Source of the DNA: Streptomyces sp. L2
GTDB taxonomy: Bacteria > Actinomycetota > Actinomycetes > Streptomycetales > Streptomycetaceae
NCBI RefSeq assembly: GCF_004124325.1
Contig: NZ_QBDT01000001.1
Span: forward strand, 4,278,001 to 4,342,000
Length of the DNA: 64,000 bases
Direction: 5' to 3'
This document shows positions 1-7,790 of this stretch, piece by piece. Below the pieces are notes generated by a model. The model was not told where the DNA came from. It was given only the letters and a program-made list of their open reading frames with translations, and made no database searches. Every line of letters begins with the position of its first letter. Within the stretch, counting starts at the first letter, position 1. Made by a program: the position numbers and the translations under genes.

Positions 1-372
1 GCCCCGTTTGCCGAATCTTGCCGAGGGCTGCCAGCCCCAGTGGTCCGCGCACGCCTTGACCAGGCCCAGGCCCCGGCCGTCCTCCAGCTCGGCCAGCTGC
101 GCGAGGGACTTCGGTGGCTCGGGAGGTGCCGGGTCGGTGTCCCACGCGCCGATCCACACCGCGCCCTCCTCCGTGCGGCGCACCCTGAGCGCGGCCGGCC
201 CCTTCGTGTGCCGTACGGCGTTGGACACCAGCTCCGCGGCGAGCAGTTCGGCCGTGTCCACGAGCCCGATCAGACCGTGCAGGGTCAGGATCAGACGCAG
301 GGTGCGGCGGGAGACGGTCACGGCTCTGAGGTCGTTGGGGATGTAGAGGGTGTAGTCCCAGGTTTCGGGCAT
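1..372 (-). CDS. ATP-binding protein, anti-sigma-factor-like HATPase (3' end outside window)
   Basis: A small GHKL-fold ATPase of the RsbW/SpoIIAB-like type that is abundant in Streptomyces; such proteins usually bind sigma factors or anti-anti-sigma partners in the cytoplasm. The translation from the ATG at 372 shows the N box (ELVSNAVRHT, about residues 44-53), the strand ending in WDTDP, and the G box EDGRGLGLVKA. The reading frame is still open at base 1, so about 124 residues are visible and only the extreme C-terminus is missing. It is divergent from the XRE/DUF5753 gene at 576; pairs of HATPase, XRE and DUF397 genes are a recurrent streptomycete regulatory arrangement. The partner sigma factor cannot be inferred. 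Family assignment is firm, specific role unknown. Confidence 0.85.
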   Translation of the reverse strand, partial: MPETWDYTLYIPNDLRAVTVSRRTLRLILTLHGLIGLVDTAELLAAELVSNAVRHTKGPAALRVRRTEEGAVWIGAWDTDPAPPEPPKSLAQLAELEDGRGLGLVKACADHWGWQPSARFGKRG

Positions 373-575
373 GCGGCATCAACTCCGGTGGTGTGAGAGG
401 GGAGAGGGCGCGCGGTGGCATTGCCGCGGCCGCCTTGGCAGGGCGGAGCGGTGCGCTTCCAGCGCGTGAGCAGTACGTCACTGACGGTAGATCTAAATAT
501 AGGGACGCAGCAAGCGGGTCCCGTAATCTGACCCCGAACGAGTCACGTGAGCCGGTGTGTTGGGAGACCCAATCG

Positions 576-1412
576 ATGGTGAAGAGGCGTGAGCCGACGG
601 CCCGCCAGATGCGGCTGGCGACCGAGTTGCGCAGACTGCGAGAGGCCGCGGGGTTCAACTCCCGGCAGGCGGCCGAGCTGCTCGGTGTGGCGCCCGCGCA
701 GATCACCCACATCGAGTCCGGGCTCGCGGGCGTGAGTGAGCAGCGACTTCGGCGGCTTGCCTCTCATTACGCCTGTGCTGACAGCGAGTTCATCGAGTCC
801 CTGGTCGCCATGACTACCGATCGGACACGCGGGTGGTGGGAGGAGTACCGGGGACTTCTGCCGACCTCGTTCCTGGACCTGTCCGAGTTGGAGTACCACG
901 CTCGCTTCTTGCGGCACGTGGCCATCCTCTACGTGCCGGGCCTGCTGCAGACGGAGGACTACTCCCGGGCCGTCTTCTCATCCAGGTTGCCCGAGTTGAC
1001 TGCTGACGAGCTTGAACTGCGGATCCAGCACAGAAAGCGACGCCAGCAGTTCGCCGTCCCCTATGAAGCCGTGATCCATGAAGCGGCACTGCGGATCAGG
1101 GTCAGCGACCGGTTGAGCGCCAAGACCCAACTTCTGCGACTCCTCGAACTCTCCGAAGCGGACCACATCACGGTGCGTGTCATCCCCTTCGACCTGGACG
1201 GCTTCTCCTGCGCCGGGAGCGCCATGACGTACGTGGGCGGCGCTGTGTCCAGACTCGACACCGTGGTTCGCGACGCGCTGCACGGCTCGGCGTTCATCGA
1301 CTCCGAGGCTCAGCTCACCACCTATCGAACGAGTTTCCGTAAGGTGGAGGCCGCGTCACTCGACCCTGGGCAGTCGCGTGAATTCGTCCACAGGCTGGTG
1401 AAGGAGCTGTGA
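576..1412 (+). CDS. XRE-family regulator with DUF5753 domain
   Basis: A 278-residue DNA-binding regulator. Residues about 9-70 form an XRE helix-turn-helix (MRLATELRRLREAAG...RQAAELLGVAPAQITHIESG). The rest is the DUF5753 domain typical of actinobacterial Scr1/BldB-partner-like regulators, with the conserved PGLLQTEDYSRA segment near residue 120. The frame is open upstream to 393, but the ATG at 576 is preferred because the first residues (MVKRREPTARQMRLATELR) match the usual family start and the upstream translation is unstructured. The stop overlaps the GTG of the next gene (GTGA at 1409-1412), so it is translationally coupled to the DUF397-containing gene, the usual partner. DUF5753/DUF397 pairs are often compared with regulator/antagonist couples; that is inference here. 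Confidence 0.9.
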   Translation: MVKRREPTARQMRLATELRRLREAAGFNSRQAAELLGVAPAQITHIESGLAGVSEQRLRRLASHYACADSEFIESLVAMTTDRTRGWWEEYRGLLPTSFLDLSELEYHARFLRHVAILYVPGLLQTEDYSRAVFSSRLPELTADELELRIQHRKRRQQFAVPYEAVIHEAALRIRVSDRLSAKTQLLRLLELSEADHITVRVIPFDLDGFSCAGSAMTYVGGAVSRLDTVVRDALHGSAFIDSEAQLTTYRTSFRKVEAASLDPGQSREFVHRLVKEL

Positions 1413-2044
1413 GGTCTCTCATGGGTAACTGGCGGAAGTCCTCCTACTCCGGCCCCGGCGACGGCAACGAATGCGTACAGGTCGCCCCCACCCCCACCCA
1501 CATATCCCTCCGAGACTCCAAAGCCCCCGACCGGGCCACCCTCACCTTCCCCACCGCCTCCTTCGCCCCCTTCCTCGGCTTCCTCAAAGGCGCGCCCGGG
1601 ACCTGCCTCCGTACCCCCCGTCGAGCCGCCCGCGTGGCCGTCGTGGACCCGGCGGGAGCCGTTCTGCTGTTCCGGTACGACAACGTGGAGGTCGGGGTTC
1701 ACTGGTCGCTGCCCGGAGGCGGGCTGGAGGCCGGGGAGACCTCGCGCGAGGGAGCCCTGCGGGAGCTGGGGGAGGAGACCGGGTGGACCGACCTCACCCC
1801 CGGCCCACTCCTGTGCACCTGGGAACACGACTTCACGCACGTCGGCCTCCCCGTCCGCCAGCACGAGCACGTCTACGTCACCCCCGGACCGCACCGCGAC
1901 CCCGCCGGGCCCGGTGTGGCGGCGGCCCAGGAGGCCGACGGCATCCTCACCTGGCGTTGGTGGAGCCGCGCCGAACTCGCCGAGGAGCGCGAGCCGGTGT
2001 GGCCGCCGGGGCTGGCGCGGCTGCTGGACGCGTGGGAGGGCTGA
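1409..2044 (+). CDS. DUF397-Nudix hydrolase fusion protein
   Basis: Residues about 5-62 are a complete DUF397 domain (GNWRKSSYSGPGDGNECVQV, then SLRDSK and F..FL..LK), normally a free-standing protein of about 60-80 residues. The remainder, from about residue 68, is a Nudix hydrolase with an intact Nudix box (G-5x-E-7x-REL-2x-E-2x-G, residues about 109-131: GGGLEAGE...ALRELGEETGW). It should hydrolyse nucleoside-diphosphate-linked substrates, but the substrate is not predictable. Start chosen at GTG 1409 in GTGA overlap with the XRE gene; ATG 1421 is an in-frame alternative with the more usual DUF397 N-terminus. The join falls exactly where an independent Nudix protein would begin (RTPRRAARV), so it looks like a read-through fusion of two neighbours rather than an internal insertion. 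Confidence 0.8.
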   Translation: MRSLMGNWRKSSYSGPGDGNECVQVAPTPTHISLRDSKAPDRATLTFPTASFAPFLGFLKGAPGTCLRTPRRAARVAVVDPAGAVLLFRYDNVEVGVHWSLPGGGLEAGETSREGALRELGEETGWTDLTPGPLLCTWEHDFTHVGLPVRQHEHVYVTPGPHRDPAGPGVAAAQEADGILTWRWWSRAELAEEREPVWPPGLARLLDAWEG

Positions 2045-2051
2045 GGCGGCG

Positions 2052-2529
2052 GTGGAGTGGGGGGCGCTGGCCGGGACCGGGATCGGTGCGCTGGTCGGGG
2101 TCGGGTCGACGCTGCTCGCCGACCGGGTGCGCTGGCGGCGGGAAGACACCGACCGTGCCCGGCGGGAGCGGCGGGACATGTATGTCACGTGCCTGACCAA
2201 GTACCGGCTGGCCTATGAGGACATGCATGCGGCTGCCGGCGCCCACCGGGACGCCCCGTCGGCCGAGCGGGAGTCGGCGGTGCGTACGGCGTTCCGCGCC
2301 TCGGGCTGCGACGAGGTCCGGGAGACCGCGCTGATCTGCGCGCCGGAGGCGATGTCGGCGGTCATCGAGGACGTCTACGCCTCCCTGCGGGAGCTGCTGG
2401 AGGCGTTCGCCGCAGGGGAGCCCGCGCTCGGGCACACCGGAGTTCGAGGAGAGCCGGCTGCGGCACGCGCGGGCCGTGTGGGCGGCCCGCGCGGCGATGC
2501 GGGAGCAGCTCGCCCGGCGTGACGTGTGA
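2052..2529 (+). pseudogene. Membrane-anchored hypothetical protein, frameshifted near its 3' end
   Basis: From GTG 2052 the frame encodes a short N-terminal membrane segment (about residues 5-22, GALAGTGIGALVGVGSTLLA), then a charged arginine-rich region and helical repeats, a pattern common to a Streptomyces family of small anchored hypothetical proteins. After about 2425 the continuing frame gives low-quality Gly/Ala/Arg sequence to a stop at 2522. The +1 frame gives a family-like tail (PEFEESRLRHARAVWAAR) ending in TGA at 2527-2529. One indel between about 2410 and 2440 therefore separates the two halves. It may be a true mutation or a sequencing error. The gene lies 7 bases after the Nudix stop and probably belongs to that operon. 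Function unknown. Confidence 0.55.
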
Positions 2530-2762
2530 CGCCGTAGCGGTCGAGCGCGCTTAACCGGGTGGACACAGTGCGTACGCCTTACGCACACCGTTCGCATAAC
2601 GGAATTCGTGTCGCGGCATTCGGACACGACAAGGTAAAAAGTTGTCGGGCCTCTGTCAATTCAATGCTCACCGGTGTCACTCTCTCCCCGCCGCCGCAAC
2701 GAGTTGCACCCCCCTCCCACCTGTGTCTCGACACCCCACGAGACCGGTCCGAAGGAGATCGA

Positions 2763-4451
2763 GTGAGCCAGCAGCCCCACGCAGCCCACACCGCCCCCAC
2801 CTCCCGCACGTCCCGCGGAACCGCGGCCCGCACCCGGGCCGCCGCCCTGATCGGCTCGGCCGCGATGGTCGTGCTCGCGCTGCAGAGCGGAGCCGCCGCC
2901 ACCGCCGCCCCGGCGCCCACCCCCGGCGCCTCCACGCACACCCTCGGCGCCATGGCCGTACCGTTCACCGCGTCCGCGCGGGCGCACGCCGTCAAGGCGG
3001 CCCAGGACGCGGCCGGCGCGACCGCGCACACGCTCGGGCTCGGTGCCCAGGAGAAGCTCGTCGTGCGGGACGTCGTCAAGGACGCGGACGGCACGGTCCA
3101 CACCCGCTACGAGCGGACGTACGCCGGCCTGCCCGTGCTCGGCGGCGACCTGGTCACCCACGTGGCCAAGAGCGGCCACCTCAAGAGCGTGACCAAGGCG
3201 ACCACGGCCCGGATATCCGTGCCGACCACCTCCGCCGCCGTCACCGCGGCGAGCGCGAAGAAGTCCGCGCTGAAGGCCGCCGACACGGCGAAGCAGAGCG
3301 TCTCCACCTCCCGCAAGGTGATCTGGGCCGCCGGCGCGAAGCCCGCCCTCGCCTACGAGTCCGTCGTCAAGGGCGTCCAGGCCGACGGCACCCCGAGCGA
3401 GATGCACGTCATCACCAACGCCACCACCGGCAAGGAGATCTACTCCTACCAGGCGATCGACACCGACACCGGGACCGGCAGCAGCCAGTACAGCGGCACC
3501 GTCTCCCTCGGTACGACCGCCTCCGCCTCCGGTGGCTGGGACCTGATCGACGGCGGGCGCGGCGGCCACAAGACGTACGACCTGGGCGGCGGGACGAACG
3601 GCACCGGCGCCCTCTTCCACGACGCCGACGACACCTGGGGCGACGGCACCGTCAACAACCGCCAGACCGCCGCCGTCGACGCCGCCTACGGCGCCGCCGT
3701 CACCTGGGACTTCTACAAGGCGGCGTTCAACCGCAACGGCATCGCGGGCGACGGCCGCGCCGCCTACTCCCGCGTCCACTACGGCAACTCCTACGTCAAC
3801 GCCTTCTGGGACGACAGCTGCTTCTGCATGACCTACGGCGACGGCTCGAACAACGCCGACCCGCTGACCGCCCTCGACGTCGCCGGCCACGAGATGAGCC
3901 ACGGCCTCACCGCGGCCACCGCCGGCCTCAACTACCGCGGTGAGTCGGGCGGCCTGAACGAGGCCACCTCCGACATCTTCGGCACGGCGGTGGAGTGGTA
4001 CGCCAACAACTCGTCCGACAAGGGTGACTACCTGATCGGCGAGAAGATCGACATCAACGGCGACGGCACCCCGCTGCGCTACATGGACAAGCCCAGCAAG
4101 GACGGCGGCTCCGCCGACTACTGGTCACGCAAGGTCGGCCGCCTCGACGTCCACTACTCGTCCGGCGTCGCCAACCACTTCTTCTACCTGCTGTCCGAGG
4201 GCAGCGGCGCGAAGACCATCAACGGGGTGAACTACAACTCCCCGACGTACGACGGGTCCACGGTCACCGGCATCGGCCGGGACAAGGCCGTACAGATCTG
4301 GTACAAGGCCCTGACCACGTACTTCACCTCGACCACCAGCTACGCGGACGCCCGCACCGGCACCCTGCAGGCCGCGGCCGACCTGTACGGGTCGGGCAGC
4401 GCCGAGTACAAGGCGGTGGCGGCGGCCTGGACCGCCGTCAACGTGAAGTAA
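2763..4451 (+). CDS. Secreted M4 (thermolysin-like) zinc metallopeptidase
   Basis: A secreted neutral protease of 562 residues. Residues about 1-50 carry a Tat/Sec-like signal (arginines, then hydrophobic AALIGSAAMVVLAL, then AxA). The FTP/PepSY propeptide follows to about residue 225, then the M4 catalytic domain. The zinc site is complete: HEMSH at residues 376-380 and the third ligand Glu400 in NEATSD, 20 residues downstream. The C-terminal domain runs to WTAVNVK with no extra binding modules. The GTG at 2763 has a strong ribosome-binding site (GAAGGAGAT) 3-11 bases upstream; the open frame extends to 2559 but upstream of 2763 it is not signal-like. Monocistronic, ending against a convergent terminator. 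Likely an exported nutritional or developmental protease. Confidence 0.95.
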   Translation: MSQQPHAAHTAPTSRTSRGTAARTRAAALIGSAAMVVLALQSGAAATAAPAPTPGASTHTLGAMAVPFTASARAHAVKAAQDAAGATAHTLGLGAQEKLVVRDVVKDADGTVHTRYERTYAGLPVLGGDLVTHVAKSGHLKSVTKATTARISVPTTSAAVTAASAKKSALKAADTAKQSVSTSRKVIWAAGAKPALAYESVVKGVQADGTPSEMHVITNATTGKEIYSYQAIDTDTGTGSSQYSGTVSLGTTASASGGWDLIDGGRGGHKTYDLGGGTNGTGALFHDADDTWGDGTVNNRQTAAVDAAYGAAVTWDFYKAAFNRNGIAGDGRAAYSRVHYGNSYVNAFWDDSCFCMTYGDGSNNADPLTALDVAGHEMSHGLTAATAGLNYRGESGGLNEATSDIFGTAVEWYANNSSDKGDYLIGEKIDINGDGTPLRYMDKPSKDGGSADYWSRKVGRLDVHYSSGVANHFFYLLSEGSGAKTINGVNYNSPTYDGSTVTGIGRDKAVQIWYKALTTYFTSTTSYADARTGTLQAAADLYGSGSAEYKAVAAAWTAVNVK

Positions 4452-4467
4452 CCGCAGACAGCGCTCA

Positions 4468-4509
4468 GGAAAGCCGGGTCGCCCGTTCCTACGGGTGGTC
4501 CGGCTTTCC
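4468..4509. terminator. Bidirectional terminator between M4 and M1 peptidase genes
   Basis: A perfect 10-bp inverted repeat (GGAAAGCCGG at 4468-4477 and CCGGCTTTCC at 4500-4509) with a 22-base loop lies between the convergent genes. The right arm is inside the last codons of the M1 peptidase gene, so it can serve both directions. Confidence 0.65.
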
Positions 4510-5898
4510 GTCGCCGTACAGCCAGTCCTTCCAGATCTCCTTGAAGTCCTTGCCGGGGGCCGCCTTCTCGACGTAAGCGGTGAAGTCGGCCGTGCTCGCC
4601 GTGCCGTGCCGGTGGGCGGCCGCCCAGCCCTGGATGATGTCGTAGAACGTGTCGTCGCCGACCTTCTGCCGGATCTTGTGCAGGACCATCGCGCCGCGCT
4701 CGTAGACCGGGCTGTCGGAGATGTGCGCCGCGCTCGACGGCTTCGCGGGCGGGAACGCCCAGATGGACTCGTCGTCGCCCTTGTAGTAGTCCATGAAGAT
4801 CTGCTGGGCGGTGTCGCCGCCGTGGTCCTCGTCGTACAGCCACTCCGCGTAGGTCGCGAAGCCCTCGTTGAGCCACATGTCCCGCCAGCTCTTCGGCGTG
4901 ACCGAGTCGCCGTACCACTCGTGGGCGAGTTCGTGCACGAGGTGGGCGGTGTCGGGGGCGCCGTGGAAGAACGGGCGGTTCTGGGTCTCCAGCGCGAACC
5001 CCGAGTCGTGCGGGCGGTCGATGATCGCGCCGGTGGAGGAGAACGGGAACGGCCCGAAGTTGTACTCCTCCCAGCCGATGATGTCCGAGATCTTCGCCAC
5101 CGCCTTCTTGCCCGCCTCGGCCTGCGTCGGGTCGACGGCGCTGACGATCGGCAGGCCGTGCGGGCCGGTGGTGCGGCTGATCGTGAAGTGACCGATGTCG
5201 ACCGTGGCCAGGTAGCTCGCCATCGGCTGCGGGGTGTGCCAGGTGTACGCCGTACGGCCGTGCTCCGTGTGCTGCTCGGTCAACTCCCCGTTGGACACCG
5301 CCTGGAGACCCTCCGGCACGGTGACCGTGAGGTCGTACGTCGCCTTGTCCGAGGGGTGGTTGTCGCACGGGAACCAGGCCATGGAACCGACCGGCTCACC
5401 AAGGCCGACGGCACCGTCGGCCGTGGGCAGCCAGCCCTCCTCGGAGTCGTCCGGGTCGGTGAGGGTGCGCGGGACGCCGGAGTAGCGGACGGTCGTACGG
5501 TACGTCTCGCCCTTGGCGAGGGCGTCGTGCGGGCGGACGGTGAGTTCCTGGCCGGCCCGGCTGAAGGCGGCCTTCCGGCCCTCCACGGTGACCGAGTCGA
5601 CGTGCAGACCGGCGAGGTCCAGGTCGAAGGCGGACAGGTCCTGGGTGGCGCGGGCGGTGATGACGGCCCGGCCTGTCAGGCGGCGGGTGTCCGGGGTGTA
5701 GTCCAGGGTGAGGGCGTAGTGCGAGACGTCGTAGCCGCCGTTGCCCGCCTTCGGGAAGTACGGGTCGTGGACGCCCGCGCTGCCGGGCGTGGCGTGCACC
5801 ACACCCCCGCCTCCGCTGCCGCCGCACGCGGTGCCGGTGAGGGCGAGGGCCAGGACGACGGCGAGGCGGGCGGGGAATCGACGGGTGGGTCTGGACAT
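4489..5898 (-). CDS. M1-family metallopeptidase lipoprotein
   Basis: A surface-anchored aminopeptidase-like zinc peptidase of 469 residues. The N-terminus is a lipoprotein signal (LAVVLALALTGTACGG, lipobox Cys at about residue 25). The M1 N-terminal beta domain runs to about residue 240, then the catalytic domain with HELAH at residues 322-326 followed by WYGD and the third ligand Glu in LNEGFA. The GAMEN exopeptidase loop is represented by the bacterial variant GFALETQ. At 469 residues it lacks the C-terminal HEAT-like domain of PepN (about 850 aa), so it belongs to the short secreted M1 group. The ATG at 5898 is chosen because the frame further upstream reads through the divergent gene. Likely trims extracellular peptides, complementary to the neighbouring M4 protease. 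Confidence 0.92.
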   Translation of the reverse strand: MSRPTRRFPARLAVVLALALTGTACGGSGGGGVVHATPGSAGVHDPYFPKAGNGGYDVSHYALTLDYTPDTRRLTGRAVITARATQDLSAFDLDLAGLHVDSVTVEGRKAAFSRAGQELTVRPHDALAKGETYRTTVRYSGVPRTLTDPDDSEEGWLPTADGAVGLGEPVGSMAWFPCDNHPSDKATYDLTVTVPEGLQAVSNGELTEQHTEHGRTAYTWHTPQPMASYLATVDIGHFTISRTTGPHGLPIVSAVDPTQAEAGKKAVAKISDIIGWEEYNFGPFPFSSTGAIIDRPHDSGFALETQNRPFFHGAPDTAHLVHELAHEWYGDSVTPKSWRDMWLNEGFATYAEWLYDEDHGGDTAQQIFMDYYKGDDESIWAFPPAKPSSAAHISDSPVYERGAMVLHKIRQKVGDDTFYDIIQGWAAAHRHGTASTADFTAYVEKAAPGKDFKEIWKDWLYGDGKPDHP

Positions 5899-5964
5899 GT
5901 CAGTGATCTTAGGGCGGGGCCGGGGCGGGAGCCGAGCTCGCTGCGGCCGTGGCACCATCTCTGC

Positions 5965-6462
5965 GTGCTCGACATCGGCTACGCCCTCTCCAACCGCTTC
6001 CCGGACCCGCCGCAGACGGACTACCGGCGCGCGGACGTCCACACGCTGCGGCACGACCTGTTCAGCGGGGACGTCTACCTCGCGGACACCGAGGCCGACC
6101 GGGAGTTGTCCACAGCCTGGGGATGGGTGCCGGTGCTGGACTTCGCGTGGGCGCTGTGCGACATCGTGGAACACCTGGACCGGGACCCGATGGGCTCCCG
6201 CGCCTCCCGGCCGCAGCGGGCGGAGCTGGACTTCACCGAGTCCACCGACCGCATGCTGTTCGAGCGCCGGTTCGGCTGGGTCGACATCACCTCCGACTGG
6301 CAGCCGGCCGAGGAGTCCCCGCTCACCTTCTCCCACACCGAACTGCGCCGCGAGGCCCGCGACTTCCTGCACGATCTGCTCGCCGACCTGACCGACCTGC
6401 ACGAGGACCTGTCGGAGAACCCGGCGATCTGGACCCTCCAGGCCCGCTTCCCGCGCGTCTGA
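5965..6462 (+). CDS. Conserved hypothetical protein, 165 aa
   Basis: I do not recognise a named domain. From GTG 5965 the protein is acidic and aromatic-rich, opening with LDIGYALSNRFPDPPQTDYR. It has a central stretch (WVPVLDFAWALCDIVEHLDRD) and a C-terminal amphipathic helix (LRREARDFLHDLLADLTDLHEDL). No signal peptide or membrane segment, so cytoplasmic. It is divergent from the M1 peptidase with about 66 bases between starts and ends just before a strong terminator, so it appears to be a single-gene unit. Codon usage is like its neighbours. Confidence 0.75.
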   Translation: MLDIGYALSNRFPDPPQTDYRRADVHTLRHDLFSGDVYLADTEADRELSTAWGWVPVLDFAWALCDIVEHLDRDPMGSRASRPQRAELDFTESTDRMLFERRFGWVDITSDWQPAEESPLTFSHTELRREARDFLHDLLADLTDLHEDLSENPAIWTLQARFPRV

Positions 6463-6515
6463 GGCGCGGCCGGACAGGCGGGTAGGCGCGCAGGCGCGCA
6501 CGCCGGTCTGGGCGG

Positions 6516-6547
6516 AGGCCCCCTGAGCAGCGCGGCTCAGGGGGCCT
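6516..6547. terminator. Strong convergent terminator
   Basis: A perfect 13-bp stem (AGGCCCCCTGAGC at 6516-6528, GCTCAGGGGGCCT at 6535-6547) with a 6-base loop is followed by a short T run on the plus strand. It separates the 165-aa gene from convergent terD. Confidence 0.85.
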
Positions 6548-6570
6548 TTCCCACGGCTACGGCCGCCGTC

Positions 6571-7146
6571 TCAGACGTTCACACCGAAGTCCTGGGCGAT
6601 GCCCACCAGGCCGGACGCGTAGCCCTGGCCGACCGCGCGGAACTTCCACTCCGCGCCGTTGCGGTACAGCTCGCCGAAGACCATGGCCGTCTCGGTGGCC
6701 GCGTCCTCCGACAGGTCGTAGCGGGCGATCTCGGCGCCCCCGGCCTGGTTCAGGATGCGGATGTAGGCGTTGCGGACCTGGCCGAAGTTCTGGCCGCGGT
6801 TCTCGGCGTCGTAGATGGAGACCGGGAAGACGACCTTGTCGATGTCGGCCGGCAGACCGGCCAGGTTCACGTTGATCGCCTCGTCGTCGCCCGCGCCCTC
6901 GCCCGTGCGGTTGTCGCCGGTGTGGACGATGGTGTTGTCCGGCGTCTGCTTGTTGTTGAAGAAGACGAAGTGGCCGTCCGAGTACACCTTGCCCTCGCCG
7001 TTCACCGCGATGGCCGAGGCGTCCAGGTCGAAGTCCGTGCCGGTGGTGGTGCGGACGTCCCAGCCGAGGCCCACGGTGACGGCGGTCAGGCCCGGAGCCT
7101 CCTTGGTCAGCGAGACGTTGCCACCCTTGGACAGGCTTACAGCCAT
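6571..7146 (-). CDS. TerD-family calcium-binding stress protein
   Basis: A 191-residue TerD/TerE/CABP-type protein, full length for the family. Diagnostic features are the start [20 protein letters not shown], the GLGWDVR motif, the Ca-binding acidic run [23 protein letters not shown] (the second acidic loop) and the C-terminal GWKFR-like [11 protein letters not shown]. The family is linked to tellurite and general envelope stress and, in Streptomyces, to development; several paralogues per genome are normal. Start ATG 7146 has a GGAAGGA ribosome-binding site just upstream. Stands alone, convergent with the preceding gene. Confidence 0.95.
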   Translation of the reverse strand: MAVSLSKGGNVSLTKEAPGLTAVTVGLGWDVRTTTGTDFDLDASAIAVNGEGKVYSDGHFVFFNNKQTPDNTIVHTGDNRTGEGAGDDEAINVNLAGLPADIDKVVFPVSIYDAENRGQNFGQVRNAYIRILNQAGGAEIARYDLSEDAATETAMVFGELYRNGAEWKFRAVGQGYASGLVGIAQDFGVNV

Positions 7147-7343
7147 GGGGGAGTCCTTCCTTAAGACAGAGAGATCTGTGCCGACGAAGCTACCGTCACC
7201 CGGAAGAACGTCGAGGGGGGTCCCGGTGGTTCCGGATGGCTTTACCTTTTTTACCCCGCGATGCCCGGGCGGCGGGGGGCGGCCGGCGGGGCGCGGGGAA
7301 AACCGGGTGACGTGGGCGGGGGCGGGCCGGGAACATGGGACAC

Positions 7344-7772
7344 ATGTCCGGTCCCTACGTCATCCGCGGCTCCGTCTCACTGCCCGAGGCCGAGCTGGTC
7401 TGGCGTTTCTCGCGGTCCTCCGGCCCGGGGGGCCAGCACGTGAACACCAGCGACTCCCAGGCGGAGCTGCGCTTCGACCTGGCGAACACGGGGGCGCTGC
7501 CCGCGGTGTGGAAGGAGCGGGCGCTGGCGCGGCTGGCCGGGCGGCTGGTCGACGGGGTGCTCGTCGTACGGGCCTCCGAGCACCGCTCCCAGTGGCGCAA
7601 CCGGGAGACGGCTGCCGTACGCCTCGCCTCGCTCCTCGCGGAGGCGACGGCCCCGCCGCCCAAGCCCCGCCGTCCGACTCGGGTCCCCCGCGGGATCAAC
7701 GAGCGGCGGCTGCGCGAGAAGAAGCAGCGGTCGGACACGAAGCGGGGGCGCTCGGGGCGCGGCTGGGGCTGA
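7344..7772 (+). CDS. arfB: ArfB-like alternative ribosome-rescue factor (peptidyl-tRNA hydrolase)
   Basis: A 142-residue stand-alone class I release-factor domain. The catalytic GGQ motif is intact in [10 protein letters not shown] (about residues 26-35), and the C-terminal tail is strongly basic ([20 protein letters not shown]), as in ArfB/YaeJ, where it probes the empty mRNA channel of stalled ribosomes. It therefore most likely hydrolyses peptidyl-tRNA on non-stop complexes, independent of a stop codon. The size (about 140 aa) fits ArfB and not RF1/RF2. ATG 7335 is an alternative in-frame start three codons earlier. Divergent from terD, convergent with the membrane protein gene at 7791. 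Confidence 0.9.
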   Translation: MSGPYVIRGSVSLPEAELVWRFSRSSGPGGQHVNTSDSQAELRFDLANTGALPAVWKERALARLAGRLVDGVLVVRASEHRSQWRNRETAAVRLASLLAEATAPPPKPRRPTRVPRGINERRLREKKQRSDTKRGRSGRGWG

Positions 7773-7790
7773 CGGACGTTTCCCGGCCGG

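Noticed and set aside
393..575. Longer XRE/DUF5753 protein starting at 393
   Set aside because: The extra 61 residues are unstructured and absent from the family; ATG 576 gives the normal N-terminus.
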